Assembly: GCA_937893155.1 (NCBI GenBank)
Contig: CALBGU010000168.1
Span: 1 to 51,088, forward strand
DNA length: 51,088 nt
Source: an uncultured Treponema sp.
GTDB lineage: Bacteria; Spirochaetota; Spirochaetia; Treponematales; Treponemataceae
Reading direction: 5' to 3'
The translations under genes and the position numbers were made by a program. Under the pieces are notes generated by a model, which was not told where the DNA came from, did not search any database, and saw only the letters and a list, made by a program, of their open reading frames with translations. Shown in pieces: positions 16,098 to 24,583 of this stretch. Numbering within the stretch: position 1 is the first letter of the stretch; each line of letters starts with the position of its first letter.

Positions 16098-17600
16098 TTA
16101 TTCTTTATATCCTGCGCTTTTTGAGGCATAGCGCATAATAAGTTCTTGACTGAAATCTTTTTTATCCACAAAGCCGGTTATGCGCCCTTCGGCAAATACG
16201 GCTATTCTGTCTGCCATTCCAATCAATTCTTCCATTTCGGAAGAAATCATCAAAATCGTTTTTCCCTGCGCTACCAATTCGTTCATCAGTTTGTAAATTT
16301 CGTATTTTGCACCGACATCAATGCCGCGTGTCGGTTCGTCCAAAATGATTAAATCAGGGCACGTTGCAAGCCATTTTGCCACAACGACTTTTTGCTGATT
16401 GCCGCCGCTCAAGTTTTTTACCAGCTGCTTTAACGACGGGGTTTTTATTTTCAGGTCGCGCCTGAAGTCTTCGCCCATTTCCCTGTCGGCTTTTTTGTTA
16501 ATCACAAAAAATTTGGATAAACGCTGCAAAATGGCGAGGGTGATGTTGTTTTGAATGTCCATCGAAAGCAATGCGCCTTGATGTTTTCGGTCTTCTGGCA
16601 CGAGTGCAATTCCCGATTCGATTGCATTTCTGAGTGATTTTGGCGAATACGGTTTGCCTTTGAACAGCATTTCGCCGCGCTCGCGTTTTTTGACCCCAAA
16701 AATGAGTTCCGCAGTCTCTGTGCGTCCTGCGCCCACCAAACCTGCAAACCCCAAAATCTCACCGCCGAAAATTTTGAATGAAACATCTGTAACGCCGTTT
16801 CCCGAAAGATTTTTCGCTTCAAAAAGTGCTTCTGATGCGATTTTGCTTTCCCGCTGCGGAAATTGTTCGGTAATCGGACGACCGACCATAAGCCGAAGCA
16901 CTTCGTCCAAATTGGTTTCTTTGGTGTTCAGCGTGGTAATCGTTTGCCCGTCGCGCAACACGGTGATACGATTGCTTAACTCAAAAATTTCGTCCATTCG
17001 GTGCGATACATAGATAATCGTCAAGCCCTGCGATACGAGTTTTTTTACGATTTTGAACAAAACGCGAACTTCGTTTTTGGAAAGCGGAGCTGTTGGTTCG
17101 TCCATAATCAAAACCTTGGCGTTTTGCGATAATGCCTTGGAAATCTCTATGAGTTGTTGATAACCGACGGTCAGTGTTTTTACGAGCGCATCAGGATTTA
17201 TATCGAGTTCCAATTCTTTGAAAATTGCCGCGGCTTTTTCACGCATTTTCGCGCGGTCAATAACAAGATTTCCTTTGCGGGGTGCTTTGCCGAGAAAAAT
17301 ATTTTCTGCAACAGAAAGTTCCCCCACAAGATTGAATTCTTGATAAATGACCGCAATGCCGTTTTCTGCCGAAGCCTTTGGTGTGAGCGCCGAAAACGAT
17401 TTGCCTTGAATTTCAATGCTGCCCGATGTGGGCGAAATTGCGCCGCTTGCGCATTTTATCAGCGTGGATTTTCCTGCACCGTTTTCGCCTACGAATGCGT
17501 GCACTTCGCCTTTTTCAATCGCAATGGAAACATTTTTGAGAGCTTGAACGCCGGCATAATTTTTTGAGATGTCGTTCCATCTCAAAATGGTTTGAGCCAT
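16098..17600 (-). CDS. Sugar ABC transporter ATPase, RbsA-like (two ABC domains)
   Basis: About 500 residues with duplicated ABC modules, as in RbsA/XylG/MglA. First half: Walker A GENGAGKST, signature region LTVGYQQLIEISKAL, Walker B VLIMDEPTAPLS. Second half: degenerate Walker A GLVGAGRTE, signature LSGGNQQKVVVAKWL, Walker B LIILDEPTRGIDVG. I chose ATG 17600 (MAQTILRW) because it has AAGGAGTTTAT upstream; the in-frame start at 17660 has none and lies within the intergenic hairpin. Second gene of the operon. Peripheral inner-membrane protein that powers the RbsC-like permease. Confidence 0.95.
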   Translation of the reverse strand: MAQTILRWNDISKNYAGVQALKNVSIAIEKGEVHAFVGENGAGKSTLIKCASGAISPTSGSIEIQGKSFSALTPKASAENGIAVIYQEFNLVGELSVAENIFLGKAPRKGNLVIDRAKMREKAAAIFKELELDINPDALVKTLTVGYQQLIEISKALSQNAKVLIMDEPTAPLSKNEVRVLFKIVKKLVSQGLTIIYVSHRMDEIFELSNRITVLRDGQTITTLNTKETNLDEVLRLMVGRPITEQFPQRESKIASEALFEAKNLSGNGVTDVSFKIFGGEILGFAGLVGAGRTETAELIFGVKKRERGEMLFKGKPYSPKSLRNAIESGIALVPEDRKHQGALLSMDIQNNITLAILQRLSKFFVINKKADREMGEDFRRDLKIKTPSLKQLVKNLSGGNQQKVVVAKWLATCPDLIILDEPTRGIDVGAKYEIYKLMNELVAQGKTILMISSEMEELIGMADRIAVFAEGRITGFVDKKDFSQELIMRYASKSAGYKE

Positions 17601-17632
17601 ATAAACTCCTTTTTTATTTTTACAAAGGGTAT

Positions 17633-17665
17633 TTCCTGTGCCATTTTTTACGTTTGGCACAGGAA
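17633..17665 (-). promoter_or_regulatory. Intercistronic hairpin between binding-protein and ATPase genes
   Basis: On the minus strand an 11-bp perfect stem (TTCCTGTGCCA / TGGCACAGGAA) with an 11-nt loop lies just after the binding-protein stop. No T-run follows, so it looks like an mRNA-stabilising or partial-termination hairpin that would keep the binding protein more abundant than the ATPase and permease. Confidence 0.7.
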
Positions 17666-17674
17666 TGTGTGTTT

Positions 17675-18646
17675 TTATTTTTTCAAATAGGAATCAACGT
17701 TTTCGGTTGTTACAGGGATTGCCTGACGGTACACAATTTTTTCGGAAATAAGACCTTTTTGCATTTGTTTTACCAAATCGTAAATCACCTGCGCCATAAT
17801 TTCGGGAGTACCCGTGTTCAAAATGGACATACGCTCGCCATCGCCGTTTTTAATCGCTAAAAGCTCTTCTTCGGTGCCGTCTACCGCAAAAATACCGAAT
17901 GTGTCATCTACCTTGCCCGACGTTTTTGCCGCTTCAACCGCGCCCATTGCGCCGCCTCCGCCAATGCAAGCGACCACTTTGACGTTTGGATTTTTTTGGA
18001 AAATGGTTTCCATTTTTTCCATACCTTCCGTTGGATTTATTGCACTTGATTGCGCCACAATTTGAGCATTGGGAGCTTTTTCCTTGATTGCATCAACAAT
18101 GCCGTTTGCTCTATCAAGCAAGATTTCAATCTGCGGATAGTCCAAAATTGCGATTTCTGCAGAACCGCCGAGTTTTTCGTTAATCCAATTCGCTGCGTAT
18201 TCGCCCACGATTTTTCCTTCTGCGTAGTTGTCAATAAGCCAGCAAAGGTCTGCATTTTCCACATCTTCGTCCCAGCAGAATATCTTAATGCCTGCTTTTC
18301 GCGCATTCGCAAGGGTAACCTCCAGCGAATTTTTGTCCACAGGGTGAACGATAATCACGTCCATTCGGTTGGCAATAAAATTTTCAAGCTGCTGAATCTG
18401 CGTTGAAGAGTTGTTTGAACAGTCCAAATAGGTGAGTTTTCCGCCGTCTGCGCTGACCAATTTTGAAAGATTCACAGCGGTGCTTGACCATACCTGATTG
18501 CTCAAATCTTGCACCGTCATTCCGATTTTCAGCCCTGCACTTTTTTCTGCGCCGAGAACTGCTTCGGATTTTTTCTCCTCTTTGCACCCCGATAAGCATA
18601 AAAGCGCACACACCGCCGCCGCGATAATTGATGTCATTTTTCTCAT
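17675..18646 (-). CDS. Sugar-binding lipoprotein, RbsB-like (Peripla_BP_4)
   Basis: About 323 residues. ATG 18646 (MRKMTSII...) with GAAGGAGTATTT upstream; the longer in-frame start at 18682 has no ribosome site. A lipoprotein signal peptide ends at LSGC (Cys about residue 21). The mature part has the two-lobed periplasmic binding-protein layout: KIGMTVQDLSNQVWSSTAVN, VIIVHPVDKNSLEVTLANA, IAILDYPQ, VVACIGGGGAMGAVEAAK and GIFAVDGTEEELLAIKNG, all resembling RbsB-family monosaccharide or polyol binders. First gene of the operon, facing a ROK regulator, and preceded by a promoter with a perfect palindromic operator. Confidence 0.94.
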   Translation of the reverse strand: MRKMTSIIAAAVCALLCLSGCKEEKKSEAVLGAEKSAGLKIGMTVQDLSNQVWSSTAVNLSKLVSADGGKLTYLDCSNNSSTQIQQLENFIANRMDVIIVHPVDKNSLEVTLANARKAGIKIFCWDEDVENADLCWLIDNYAEGKIVGEYAANWINEKLGGSAEIAILDYPQIEILLDRANGIVDAIKEKAPNAQIVAQSSAINPTEGMEKMETIFQKNPNVKVVACIGGGGAMGAVEAAKTSGKVDDTFGIFAVDGTEEELLAIKNGDGERMSILNTGTPEIMAQVIYDLVKQMQKGLISEKIVYRQAIPVTTENVDSYLKK

Positions 18647-18696
18647 AAATACTCCTTCGTTTGAGAAATTTTTGTAAAACAACTTATTAAAAGTAT

Positions 18697-18736
18697 TTTA
18701 CTAAGTAAAGTTTATCACAGACTGGTTGCTTGTCAA
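18697..18736 (-). promoter_or_regulatory. Promoter and palindromic operator of the sugar/polyol operon
   Basis: On the minus strand TTGACA (18731-18736), a 16-bp spacer and TAAACT (18709-18714). The perfect 13-bp palindrome TTTACTTAGTAAA (18697-18709) touches the -10 box and covers the start site, the usual place for a repressor operator. The divergent ROK gene is the obvious candidate regulator. The rest of the 333-bp divergent gap is A/T-rich with no other clear signal. Confidence 0.72.
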
Positions 18737-18979
18737 GAAAAATTTTCACTATTTTTAAATTTGCATTTTGAGAAAAGCAATATTAGAGTTGATACGCAAA
18801 AAAACTTTATTACATCGGTTTCTTTCAAAATCACATAAACAGAATGTGTTCGCAAAACAATTATGAACTTTTATAAAGGTGTTTTATAATTGATTAATGC
18901 ATAATGATTGCAAAAAAGTGCTGTTTTAAATTGTTTTTTATGCTAATATAAAGCTATCTTGTTTTTAAGTGAGGATTTT

Positions 18980-20101
18980 ATGGCAATTAACAATATTGAT
19001 GTGAGACAGCAAAATAAAAAAAATATTTATAAAAGTATTTTGAGTAATGACAAGATTCCTCGTCTGAAAATTGCTGAACAGCTCGGATTGAGTTTACCGA
19101 CCGTTGGCTCGAGCATAAAAGAGCTTATTGACGAAGGGCTTATTCGTGGCGATGAAACAATGTCGTCTACCGGCGGCAGAAAGGCTTCTGTAGTGTCGGC
19201 AATCTCGGATGCGCGTATTGCAATCGGTATTGACATAACGCAAAATCACGTCGCTTTTGCTGCGGTAAATCTAAAAAAAGAAGTTTTCGCTTTCATTCGG
19301 CTTTCGCAAAAATTTTCGGACTGCGAAGGATATAGCAATGACGTGCAATCTCTTTTTTGGCGATTTGTGCAAAAAAACGGTATCGAAAAAGAAAAAATCT
19401 TGGGGGTAGGTGTGTCGTTTCCGGGAATTGTTAATTTGAATGGCGAAAGGCTTTTGTATTCGCACCGGCTTGGCATAACGGCACCGAGCCGTCCGCAGTT
19501 TTCAGATATGCTGGGCGTTCCTTCCTATTTTTTTAATGACGCAACAGCGGCAAGTCTCGCCGAATGTTCTGCGGTTGAAAATCTGGCAGATTTTGTTTTT
19601 TTATCCCTCAGCAACAGTGTGGGCGGCGCAATCATCATTGACGGCAAAGTTCTTTTGGGAAACTCAATGCGTTCGGGCGAATTCGGACACATTCGCATAA
19701 CGACTAGCAACGAAAAAATCTGCTATTGCGGGCAAAAAGGGCATTTTGACAGCTATTGTTCAGCGCTGGTTCTTGCAGAAAATACGGGCGGCAACCTTGA
19801 AACCTTTTTCAAGCGACTGGAGCTGGGAGACGAGCAATGCGAGCGAATTTTCAGTGAATATCTTGATTATTTGTCGTTAATGATTTGCAATTTGCGCACT
19901 GCATTCAATATTCCCGTAATTTTGGGCGGTTATGTAGGCAGCTATCTTGCGCCATATATAGAAGAAATCCGTAGCCGAGTGGTAAAAATGGACACGTTCC
20001 AAGAAAATACGGACGATATTTTGCTCTGCACATACAAGGCTGAGGGGGCTGCCGCAGGAGCCGCAATACATTTTATCAATAACTTTATCGAAAAGATTTA
20101 A
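18980..20101 (+). CDS. ROK family transcriptional repressor
   Basis: About 373 residues: an N-terminal winged helix (LKIAEQLGLSLPTVGSSIKELIDEGLI, about residues 30-57) plus a sugar-kinase-like ROK domain. In the ROK zinc motif, usually CxCGxxGCxE, the sequence reads CYCGQKGHFDSYC: the third cysteine is replaced by His and a further Cys follows. XylR/NagC-type proteins repress sugar operons until the sugar binds. Start ATG 18980 has GTGAGGATTTT upstream. It is divergent from the binding-protein operon and followed by a polyol dehydrogenase gene with its own promoter. The kinase-domain phosphate loop is only partly conserved, in line with a regulator rather than a kinase. Confidence 0.9.
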   Translation: MAINNIDVRQQNKKNIYKSILSNDKIPRLKIAEQLGLSLPTVGSSIKELIDEGLIRGDETMSSTGGRKASVVSAISDARIAIGIDITQNHVAFAAVNLKKEVFAFIRLSQKFSDCEGYSNDVQSLFWRFVQKNGIEKEKILGVGVSFPGIVNLNGERLLYSHRLGITAPSRPQFSDMLGVPSYFFNDATAASLAECSAVENLADFVFLSLSNSVGGAIIIDGKVLLGNSMRSGEFGHIRITTSNEKICYCGQKGHFDSYCSALVLAENTGGNLETFFKRLELGDEQCERIFSEYLDYLSLMICNLRTAFNIPVILGGYVGSYLAPYIEEIRSRVVKMDTFQENTDDILLCTYKAEGAAAGAAIHFINNFIEKI

Positions 20102-20108
20102 AAAATAT

Positions 20109-20165
20109 TTGACAAACTATCTAACAGCATTTATTATTAAAGATGTTTACAAAAGTTCTTTAATA
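20109..20165 (+). promoter_or_regulatory. Consensus promoter and inverted repeat before the dehydrogenase gene
   Basis: TTGACA (20109-20114), exactly 17 bp, TATTAT (20132-20137). A perfect 9-bp inverted repeat, TATTAAAGA (20135-20143) and TCTTTAATA (20157-20165), spans the start site with a 13-nt gap. It could be an operator or a 5' hairpin just before the Shine-Dalgarno (AAGAGG). Its sequence differs from the 18697-18709 palindrome. Confidence 0.68.
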
Positions 20166-20178
20166 AGAGGTGCTGTAT

Positions 20179-21231
20179 ATGAATGGAACAATGAAAGTTG
20201 CGGTTATGACGGGAGTGGGAAAAATTGCGTATACCGAGCGCGAAATCCCGCAAGTGAAGGCGGACGAGGTTCTTGTCAAACTTGAGTATGTTGGTATTTG
20301 CGGGAGCGATATGCACTATTACGAAACGGGGAGAATCGGTGATTATATCGTAAAACCGCCGTTTGTGCTTGGGCACGAGCCGGGAGGCACGGTCGTAGAG
20401 GTCGGAAGCGCGGTAACGCATCTGAAAGTCGGCGACAGGGTTGCGCTTGAACCGGGAAAAACGTGCGGAAAGTGTGAATTCTGTAAAACGGGACGGTACA
20501 ATCTGTGTCCTGATGTTGTGTTTTTTGCCACGCCGCCTGTGGACGGTGTGTTTCAGGAATACGTTGCGCATGAAGCGGCGCTGTGTTTTAAGTTGCCCGA
20601 CAACGTGGACACGATGAGTGGTGCGCTGATGGAACCGCTTGCGGTGGGATTCCACGCGGCAATTCAGGGCGGAGCGCATCTTGGGCAGACGGCGATTGTG
20701 TTCGGCGCGGGGTGCATTGGTCTAGTGTCGATGATGGCGCTCAAAGCCGAGGGCGTTACGGACGTGTATGTGGTGGATATTATGCAGAAGCGTCTGGACA
20801 AAGCGCTGGAATTGGGTGCAACGGGCGTTATCAATTCCAAGGAAGAGGACGTGATTGAGGCAATGAAGCGCATTACGCTCGGCGCGGGCTTCGACCTTGC
20901 GATTGAGTGCGCGGGCACGGAAATCACGACACGGACGGCGGTTGATGTGGTAAAAAAAGGTGCGAACATCGTGCTTGTGGGGTATTCCAAGAGCGGTGAG
21001 ATGACGCTGCCGGTGAGTAAAATCCTTGACAAAGAGCTGACGATTAAGACGGTGTTCCGTTATCGCCACATTTATCCGATTGCCATCAAGGCGGTGGCTG
21101 ACGGAAAAATCAATCTCAAAGGCATTGTCAGCGATGTTTTTGACTTTGACCATGTGCAAGAGGCGATGGACAAGAGCGTGAAAGACAAAAGCAATATTGT
21201 GAAATCAGTGATAAAAATCGCAAAAGAGTAA
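20179..21231 (+). CDS. Zinc-dependent sorbitol/xylitol (L-iditol 2-) dehydrogenase-like
   Basis: 350-residue medium-chain dehydrogenase that would oxidise a polyol to a ketose with NAD(P). Catalytic zinc ligands are visible in VGICGSDMHYYETGRIGD and VLGHEPGG; the structural zinc uses four cysteines in CGKCEFCKTGRYNLC. The Rossmann motif is GAGCIGLVSMMALK. The CGSDMHYYETGRIGDY stretch is characteristic of sorbitol/xylitol dehydrogenases. ATG 20179 is chosen over GTG 20170 because AAGAGGTG lies at the right distance. It follows the ROK gene but has its own promoter, and a strong terminator follows. It is likely to act on the substrate imported by the neighbouring ABC system. Confidence 0.92.
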   Translation: MNGTMKVAVMTGVGKIAYTEREIPQVKADEVLVKLEYVGICGSDMHYYETGRIGDYIVKPPFVLGHEPGGTVVEVGSAVTHLKVGDRVALEPGKTCGKCEFCKTGRYNLCPDVVFFATPPVDGVFQEYVAHEAALCFKLPDNVDTMSGALMEPLAVGFHAAIQGGAHLGQTAIVFGAGCIGLVSMMALKAEGVTDVYVVDIMQKRLDKALELGATGVINSKEEDVIEAMKRITLGAGFDLAIECAGTEITTRTAVDVVKKGANIVLVGYSKSGEMTLPVSKILDKELTIKTVFRYRHIYPIAIKAVADGKINLKGIVSDVFDFDHVQEAMDKSVKDKSNIVKSVIKIAKE

Positions 21232-21251
21232 AATCTAAATCATAATTTCTT

Positions 21252-21294
21252 AATTCCTTGAACTTTCACCCCTTAGGTTCAAGGAATTTTTTTT
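21252..21294 (+). terminator. Rho-independent terminator after the polyol dehydrogenase gene
   Basis: A 12-bp perfect stem (AATTCCTTGAAC / GTTCAAGGAATT) with a 13-nt loop, then T8. It lies 20 nt after the stop. Confidence 0.92.
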
Positions 21295-21388
21295 GCGCGT
21301 TTTCGCTCTGCGGGAAACGCTTTTTGTTTTCCCTCTGTTAATTATTTTGGATTTTTAGTATACTTTTTTGCAGAAAGGAACAGAAAAT

Positions 21389-22363
21389 ATGATGAAACAA
21401 CTTTTGAAATCAGTACGATGCATTTTGTTTTTTTCTGCACTTGCCGTATGCGCGACAGGGTGCGGCTCGGACGCTTTTTCGGCGTGGGAAACAGATTTTG
21501 ACATCGCAAAAGAAAAAGCGCAGTCAGCAAACAAAAATATCTTGGTGTTTTTCAGCACGGACGATGCGCAGGGTGTGAGCGACGATTTGAAAAAAAATGT
21601 GTTTGCCAAAAAAAAGTTTGTGTCCGCAGTTTCGCCTGATTTTACGCTTTTGAACATTTCGGTAACAGAAAGCGAATACACCGAAAGCCAGTCAGACGAG
21701 AGCGAAAAAAGTGCATTCCAAAAAAAACTCGACATCTTGGACACATACAGCGTGGAAACGATGCCTGCGCTGTATATGCTCACCAAAGAAGGCTTTGTGA
21801 TTAAGGCGTTCAATTACGACCCCGCGGTGAACAGCGTGGCGCATTATGTGGAACTGCTCGGCGGCGAAAAAGAAAATGCCGCGTCGTATAATTCGCTGGT
21901 GCGGGCGGTGGAAGAATCGCAGGGCGTGTATCGCGTGCGGGCAATCAATGCGCTCTTTGATGCCACGGAGGAAAGCTACCGCGCTTTGCTTTTGGATTAT
22001 TGCCGCGAGGTGAGCAGCCTTGACCCCGACAACACGACGGGACTGGTGGGAAAATTTGAGTTCCAGACGGCATATTCCGAGGCAATCGAGCTTTTTCACG
22101 CAGGCAACGCCGAGGACGCGGCAAAATGCTTCGTGGACGCGGTTTTGAAGGGGCATTTGTCTTCCGCGCAGATTCAAGAGGCGTATTACAATGCGTCTTA
22201 TATTCTTGCGATGTCCAAAACGTATGATGCGCGGGTGCTTGATTATCTCAAATTATCGTATGAGTCCTTGCCAGAGGGCGAGGAAGCCGAAAACGTAAAA
22301 CGCACGATTGAAGCGGTTGAAAGTATGCTCAAAAACGAAAGCGAACAAAAAGGAAACAACTAA
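21389..22363 (+). CDS. Lipoprotein with thioredoxin-like fold
   Basis: About 324 residues. The signal peptide ends in a lipobox, VCATGC, so the protein is lipid-anchored. The next 140 residues look thioredoxin-like: AWETDFDIAKEKAQSANKNILVFF, a redox-site region without the CXXC pair (STDDAQG), then YSVETMPALYMLTKEGFVI with the cis-proline MP. Lack of both cysteines argues against redox activity. The C-terminal half is helical and TPR-like (IELFHAGNAEDAAKCFVDAV; QEAYYNASYILAMSK). ATG 21389 has AAAGGAACAG upstream. The stop overlaps the ATG of the next gene by one base (TAATG), so it is coupled to the CNNM-family protein. Confidence 0.82.
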   Translation: MMKQLLKSVRCILFFSALAVCATGCGSDAFSAWETDFDIAKEKAQSANKNILVFFSTDDAQGVSDDLKKNVFAKKKFVSAVSPDFTLLNISVTESEYTESQSDESEKSAFQKKLDILDTYSVETMPALYMLTKEGFVIKAFNYDPAVNSVAHYVELLGGEKENAASYNSLVRAVEESQGVYRVRAINALFDATEESYRALLLDYCREVSSLDPDNTTGLVGKFEFQTAYSEAIELFHAGNAEDAAKCFVDAVLKGHLSSAQIQEAYYNASYILAMSKTYDARVLDYLKLSYESLPEGEEAENVKRTIEAVESMLKNESEQKGNN

Positions 22364-23619
22364 TGGATAAGCCTCCCCCGAATTTCATTGTGCTCGTCGT
22401 GATTGCGATAGTGTTGGTGTGTTTGTCGAGCCTTTTTTCTGCCAGCGAAAGCGCATTTTTGGCGGCAAACAAACTCCGCGTGCGTTTTTTGCGCGACAAG
22501 GGCGACAAGCGTGCAATCCGCACCGCAAAATTGCTTGAAAACAAAGAACAGCTGCTCAACACCTTGCTGGTGTCAAACGAATTGGCGAATATCGCGCTTT
22601 CGGTCATCTTAACAATGCTTGCGCTCGAGCTTTTCGGCTCGGCAGGCGTGGGCATTGCCACGTTTGTGGTAACACTGTTGCTGCTCGTTTTCGGCGAAAT
22701 CACCCCGAAGTGCATAACCACGCGATACCCCGAATCGTTTGCCTTTGCGGTCAGCGGCGTGATTTCTGCGCTCGTTTTTGTGATGACTCCGTTCGTGGCG
22801 GTGTTTACGGCGATTTCGCGCAGTCTGCTCAATGTTTTGGGAATGAAATCGGAAGAAAAAGCGGTATCGTTCACGGAAGAAGAAATAAAAACGTTTATCG
22901 ACGTGGGCAGTGAAGAAGGCGTGTTGGATTCAGGCGAAAAAAAATTGATGAACCGCGTGTTCAAATTCAACGACCTCGCCGCCGTGGACATTATGGTGCC
23001 GCGCCGCGATATTGTGGGCGTGTCGTGCTCGCTGGATTACGATTCTATCGTGCAGTTGTCGCGGGAAAAGCGATTTTCGCGCTTCCCCGTGTATCGGAGG
23101 GACCTTGACGACATCATCGGCGTGCTCTACATCAAAGATATGCTCTCTTATGCCAACGACCGCCAGTCCTTCATTTTGGGCAACGTGATGCGCCCGCCGC
23201 TTTTTATCCTCGGCACAAAAAAAATGACTTCGATTCAGCAGATGCTGCTTGAAAATCGGCAGACGTTCGCGGTGGTCGTTGACGAATATTCGGGCACGGA
23301 CGGCATTTTGACGAGCGAAGACATTTCGCGCGAGATTTTCGGCGATTTTGCCGACCCCGAAAAAGACGATTTTACGAGCGAAGAAAATTTTATCGGCAAA
23401 GAAATCGACGGCTCAACTAGACTTTCCGACCTTGCCGACGCGCTTCGCATAAATCTGGTGTCGCACGGCAACGAAACGATTGCGGGCTTTATCTGCGACC
23501 GCCTCGGGCGAATCCCTGAGGAAAGCGATTCGGTGCGCGAAGGCAATATTCGCTTTACGGTCACCCAGATGGATTCTCACCGCATTGCCCGCGTCCTCTG
23601 CGAGCGCGACGACCTCTAG
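22363..23619 (+). CDS. CNNM/CorC (HlyC-type) CBS-domain membrane protein
   Basis: 418-residue membrane protein of the hemolysin C/CNNM family, members of which export or control Mg2+. Order: a DUF21 transmembrane domain (about residues 1-180; SLFSASESAFLAANKLR, FGEITPKCITTRYPE), a CBS pair (about 205-325; VDIMVPRRDIVGVS, SRFPVYRRDLDDIIGVLYIKD, FAVVVDEYSGTDGILTSED) and a C-terminal CorC_HlyC domain (about 340-418). All motifs are intact. It is the second gene of a pair with the thioredoxin-like lipoprotein. Confidence 0.93.
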   Translation: MDKPPPNFIVLVVIAIVLVCLSSLFSASESAFLAANKLRVRFLRDKGDKRAIRTAKLLENKEQLLNTLLVSNELANIALSVILTMLALELFGSAGVGIATFVVTLLLLVFGEITPKCITTRYPESFAFAVSGVISALVFVMTPFVAVFTAISRSLLNVLGMKSEEKAVSFTEEEIKTFIDVGSEEGVLDSGEKKLMNRVFKFNDLAAVDIMVPRRDIVGVSCSLDYDSIVQLSREKRFSRFPVYRRDLDDIIGVLYIKDMLSYANDRQSFILGNVMRPPLFILGTKKMTSIQQMLLENRQTFAVVVDEYSGTDGILTSEDISREIFGDFADPEKDDFTSEENFIGKEIDGSTRLSDLADALRINLVSHGNETIAGFICDRLGRIPEESDSVREGNIRFTVTQMDSHRIARVLCERDDL

Positions 23620-23656
23620 CGCAAAAACAGGTCTTTTCAAAACAATTCAGAGGAAA

Positions 23657-23676
23657 CAATGGGCTTAAGCCCATTG
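23657..23676. repeat. 20-bp perfect palindrome, dispersed family
   Basis: CAATGGG-CTTAAG-CCCATTG type perfect palindrome, 38 bp after the CNNM gene stop, flanked by GCTAC. Same family as 9412-9431, 35520-35539 and 45056-45075. It may also serve as a transcript end. Confidence 0.8.
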
Positions 23677-23699
23677 CTACGTCACTGCGTATAAAAAGG

Positions 23700-23938
23700 A
23701 AAAAGCCTCGCCGCACTTCCTTTTTGCCTGTTGGAGTTTTCCCAAAGGCTCGCCGCAGTTGCTTTTTGCTTTTTGGAGTTTTCCCAAAGCCTCGCCGCAG
23801 TTGCTTTTTGCCTGTTGGCATTTTCCCAAAGGCTCGCCGCAGTTGCTTTTTGCCTTTTGGAGTTTTCCAAAGACCTCGCCGCAGTTGCTTTTTGCCTTTT
23901 GGAGTTTTCCCAAAGGCTCACCGCAGTTACTTTCTTCA
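23700..23938. repeat. Intergenic tandem array, exact 42-bp period, six units
   Basis: The core CTCGCCGCAGTTGCTTTTTG recurs with its CGCCGCA at 23709, 23751, 23793, 23835, 23877 and 23919, exactly 42 bp apart. Spacer halves vary slightly (CCTTTTGGAGTTTTCCC, CCTGTTGGCATTTTCCC). It lies between the CNNM gene and the NUDIX gene, both on the plus strand. All frames on both strands are nearly free of stops; the minus strand reads as a 14-residue repeat (KLQKAKSNCGEPLG), which I take as an artefact. 23939-24019 is A/T-rich with the Shine-Dalgarno of the next gene. Confidence 0.93.
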
Positions 23939-24019
23939 AGGTGTTTTTAAGATTTTTGAAAAAGGGAGAAAAATTTGAAAATTCTAAAAAGTGCGTTAAG
24001 ATAGACAGAAAGGGGCAAA

Positions 24020-24580
24020 ATGAAATTCAAAGGCATTGAAAAAATAAACGAGGGGCGCTTTATTACGCGCTACAATCTTGCATACGAAACCGTCAGCGGA
24101 AAGCAAAAAACGTATGAAATGGTGAGCCGCAACAAAAACATTGCGTCATTCGAGGATTTGCACGATGCTCGTGTGGACGCGGTTGTGATGATTATCACTG
24201 ACAGCACGGGGGAAAAAATCCTTTTGAGCCGCGAATTTAGAATGGCGGTTGGCGAGTGGGTATACAATTTTCCCGCGGGTCTTATCGACGAGGGCGAAGA
24301 TGCCGAGACTGCCGCTTCTCGCGAGCTTCGGGAAGAAACAGGGCTGACGCTCACGCGCATTGAAGATGTCTGGCGCGAAAGCTATGCGGCGGTGGGGATT
24401 TCAAACGAAAAAAATAGTGTGATTATCGGTTCGGCGGCGGGCGAAATTATGCCGAGCGATTCGGAGTTTGAAGAAATTGAAGCGCGGTGGTACAGCAAAG
24501 CCGAAATTCGCTCTCTGTTGAAATCTGCCCGTTTTGCCGCTCGCACACAAGCCTATTGCGCGCTGTGGAGCAGGGAGTAA
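24020..24580 (+). CDS. NUDIX hydrolase, ADP-ribose pyrophosphatase-like
   Basis: 186-residue hydrolase of nucleoside diphosphates linked to another moiety. The Nudix box is perfect: G at the start of GLIDEGEDAET, then SRELREETGL (REUXEEXGU) at about residues 94-116. The preceding FRMAVGEWVYNFPAG matches ADP-ribose pyrophosphatases, whose FPAG motif sits just before the box, so hydrolysis of ADP-ribose to AMP and ribose 5-phosphate is the best guess. ATG 24020 has AAAGGGGCAA upstream. It lies 3 nt before the phosphatase gene and probably in the same operon. Cytosolic. Confidence 0.9.
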   Translation: MKFKGIEKINEGRFITRYNLAYETVSGKQKTYEMVSRNKNIASFEDLHDARVDAVVMIITDSTGEKILLSREFRMAVGEWVYNFPAGLIDEGEDAETAASRELREETGLTLTRIEDVWRESYAAVGISNEKNSVIIGSAAGEIMPSDSEFEEIEARWYSKAEIRSLLKSARFAARTQAYCALWSRE

Positions 24581-24583
24581 AAA

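Noticed and set aside
23677..23939. Minus-strand frames across the 23700 array (14-residue repeat KLQKAKSNCGEPLG) and plus-strand frames (FPKASPQLLFAFWS)
   Set aside because: Several frames on both strands are open through the same 42-bp repeat; no ribosome site or conserved flank supports any of them.
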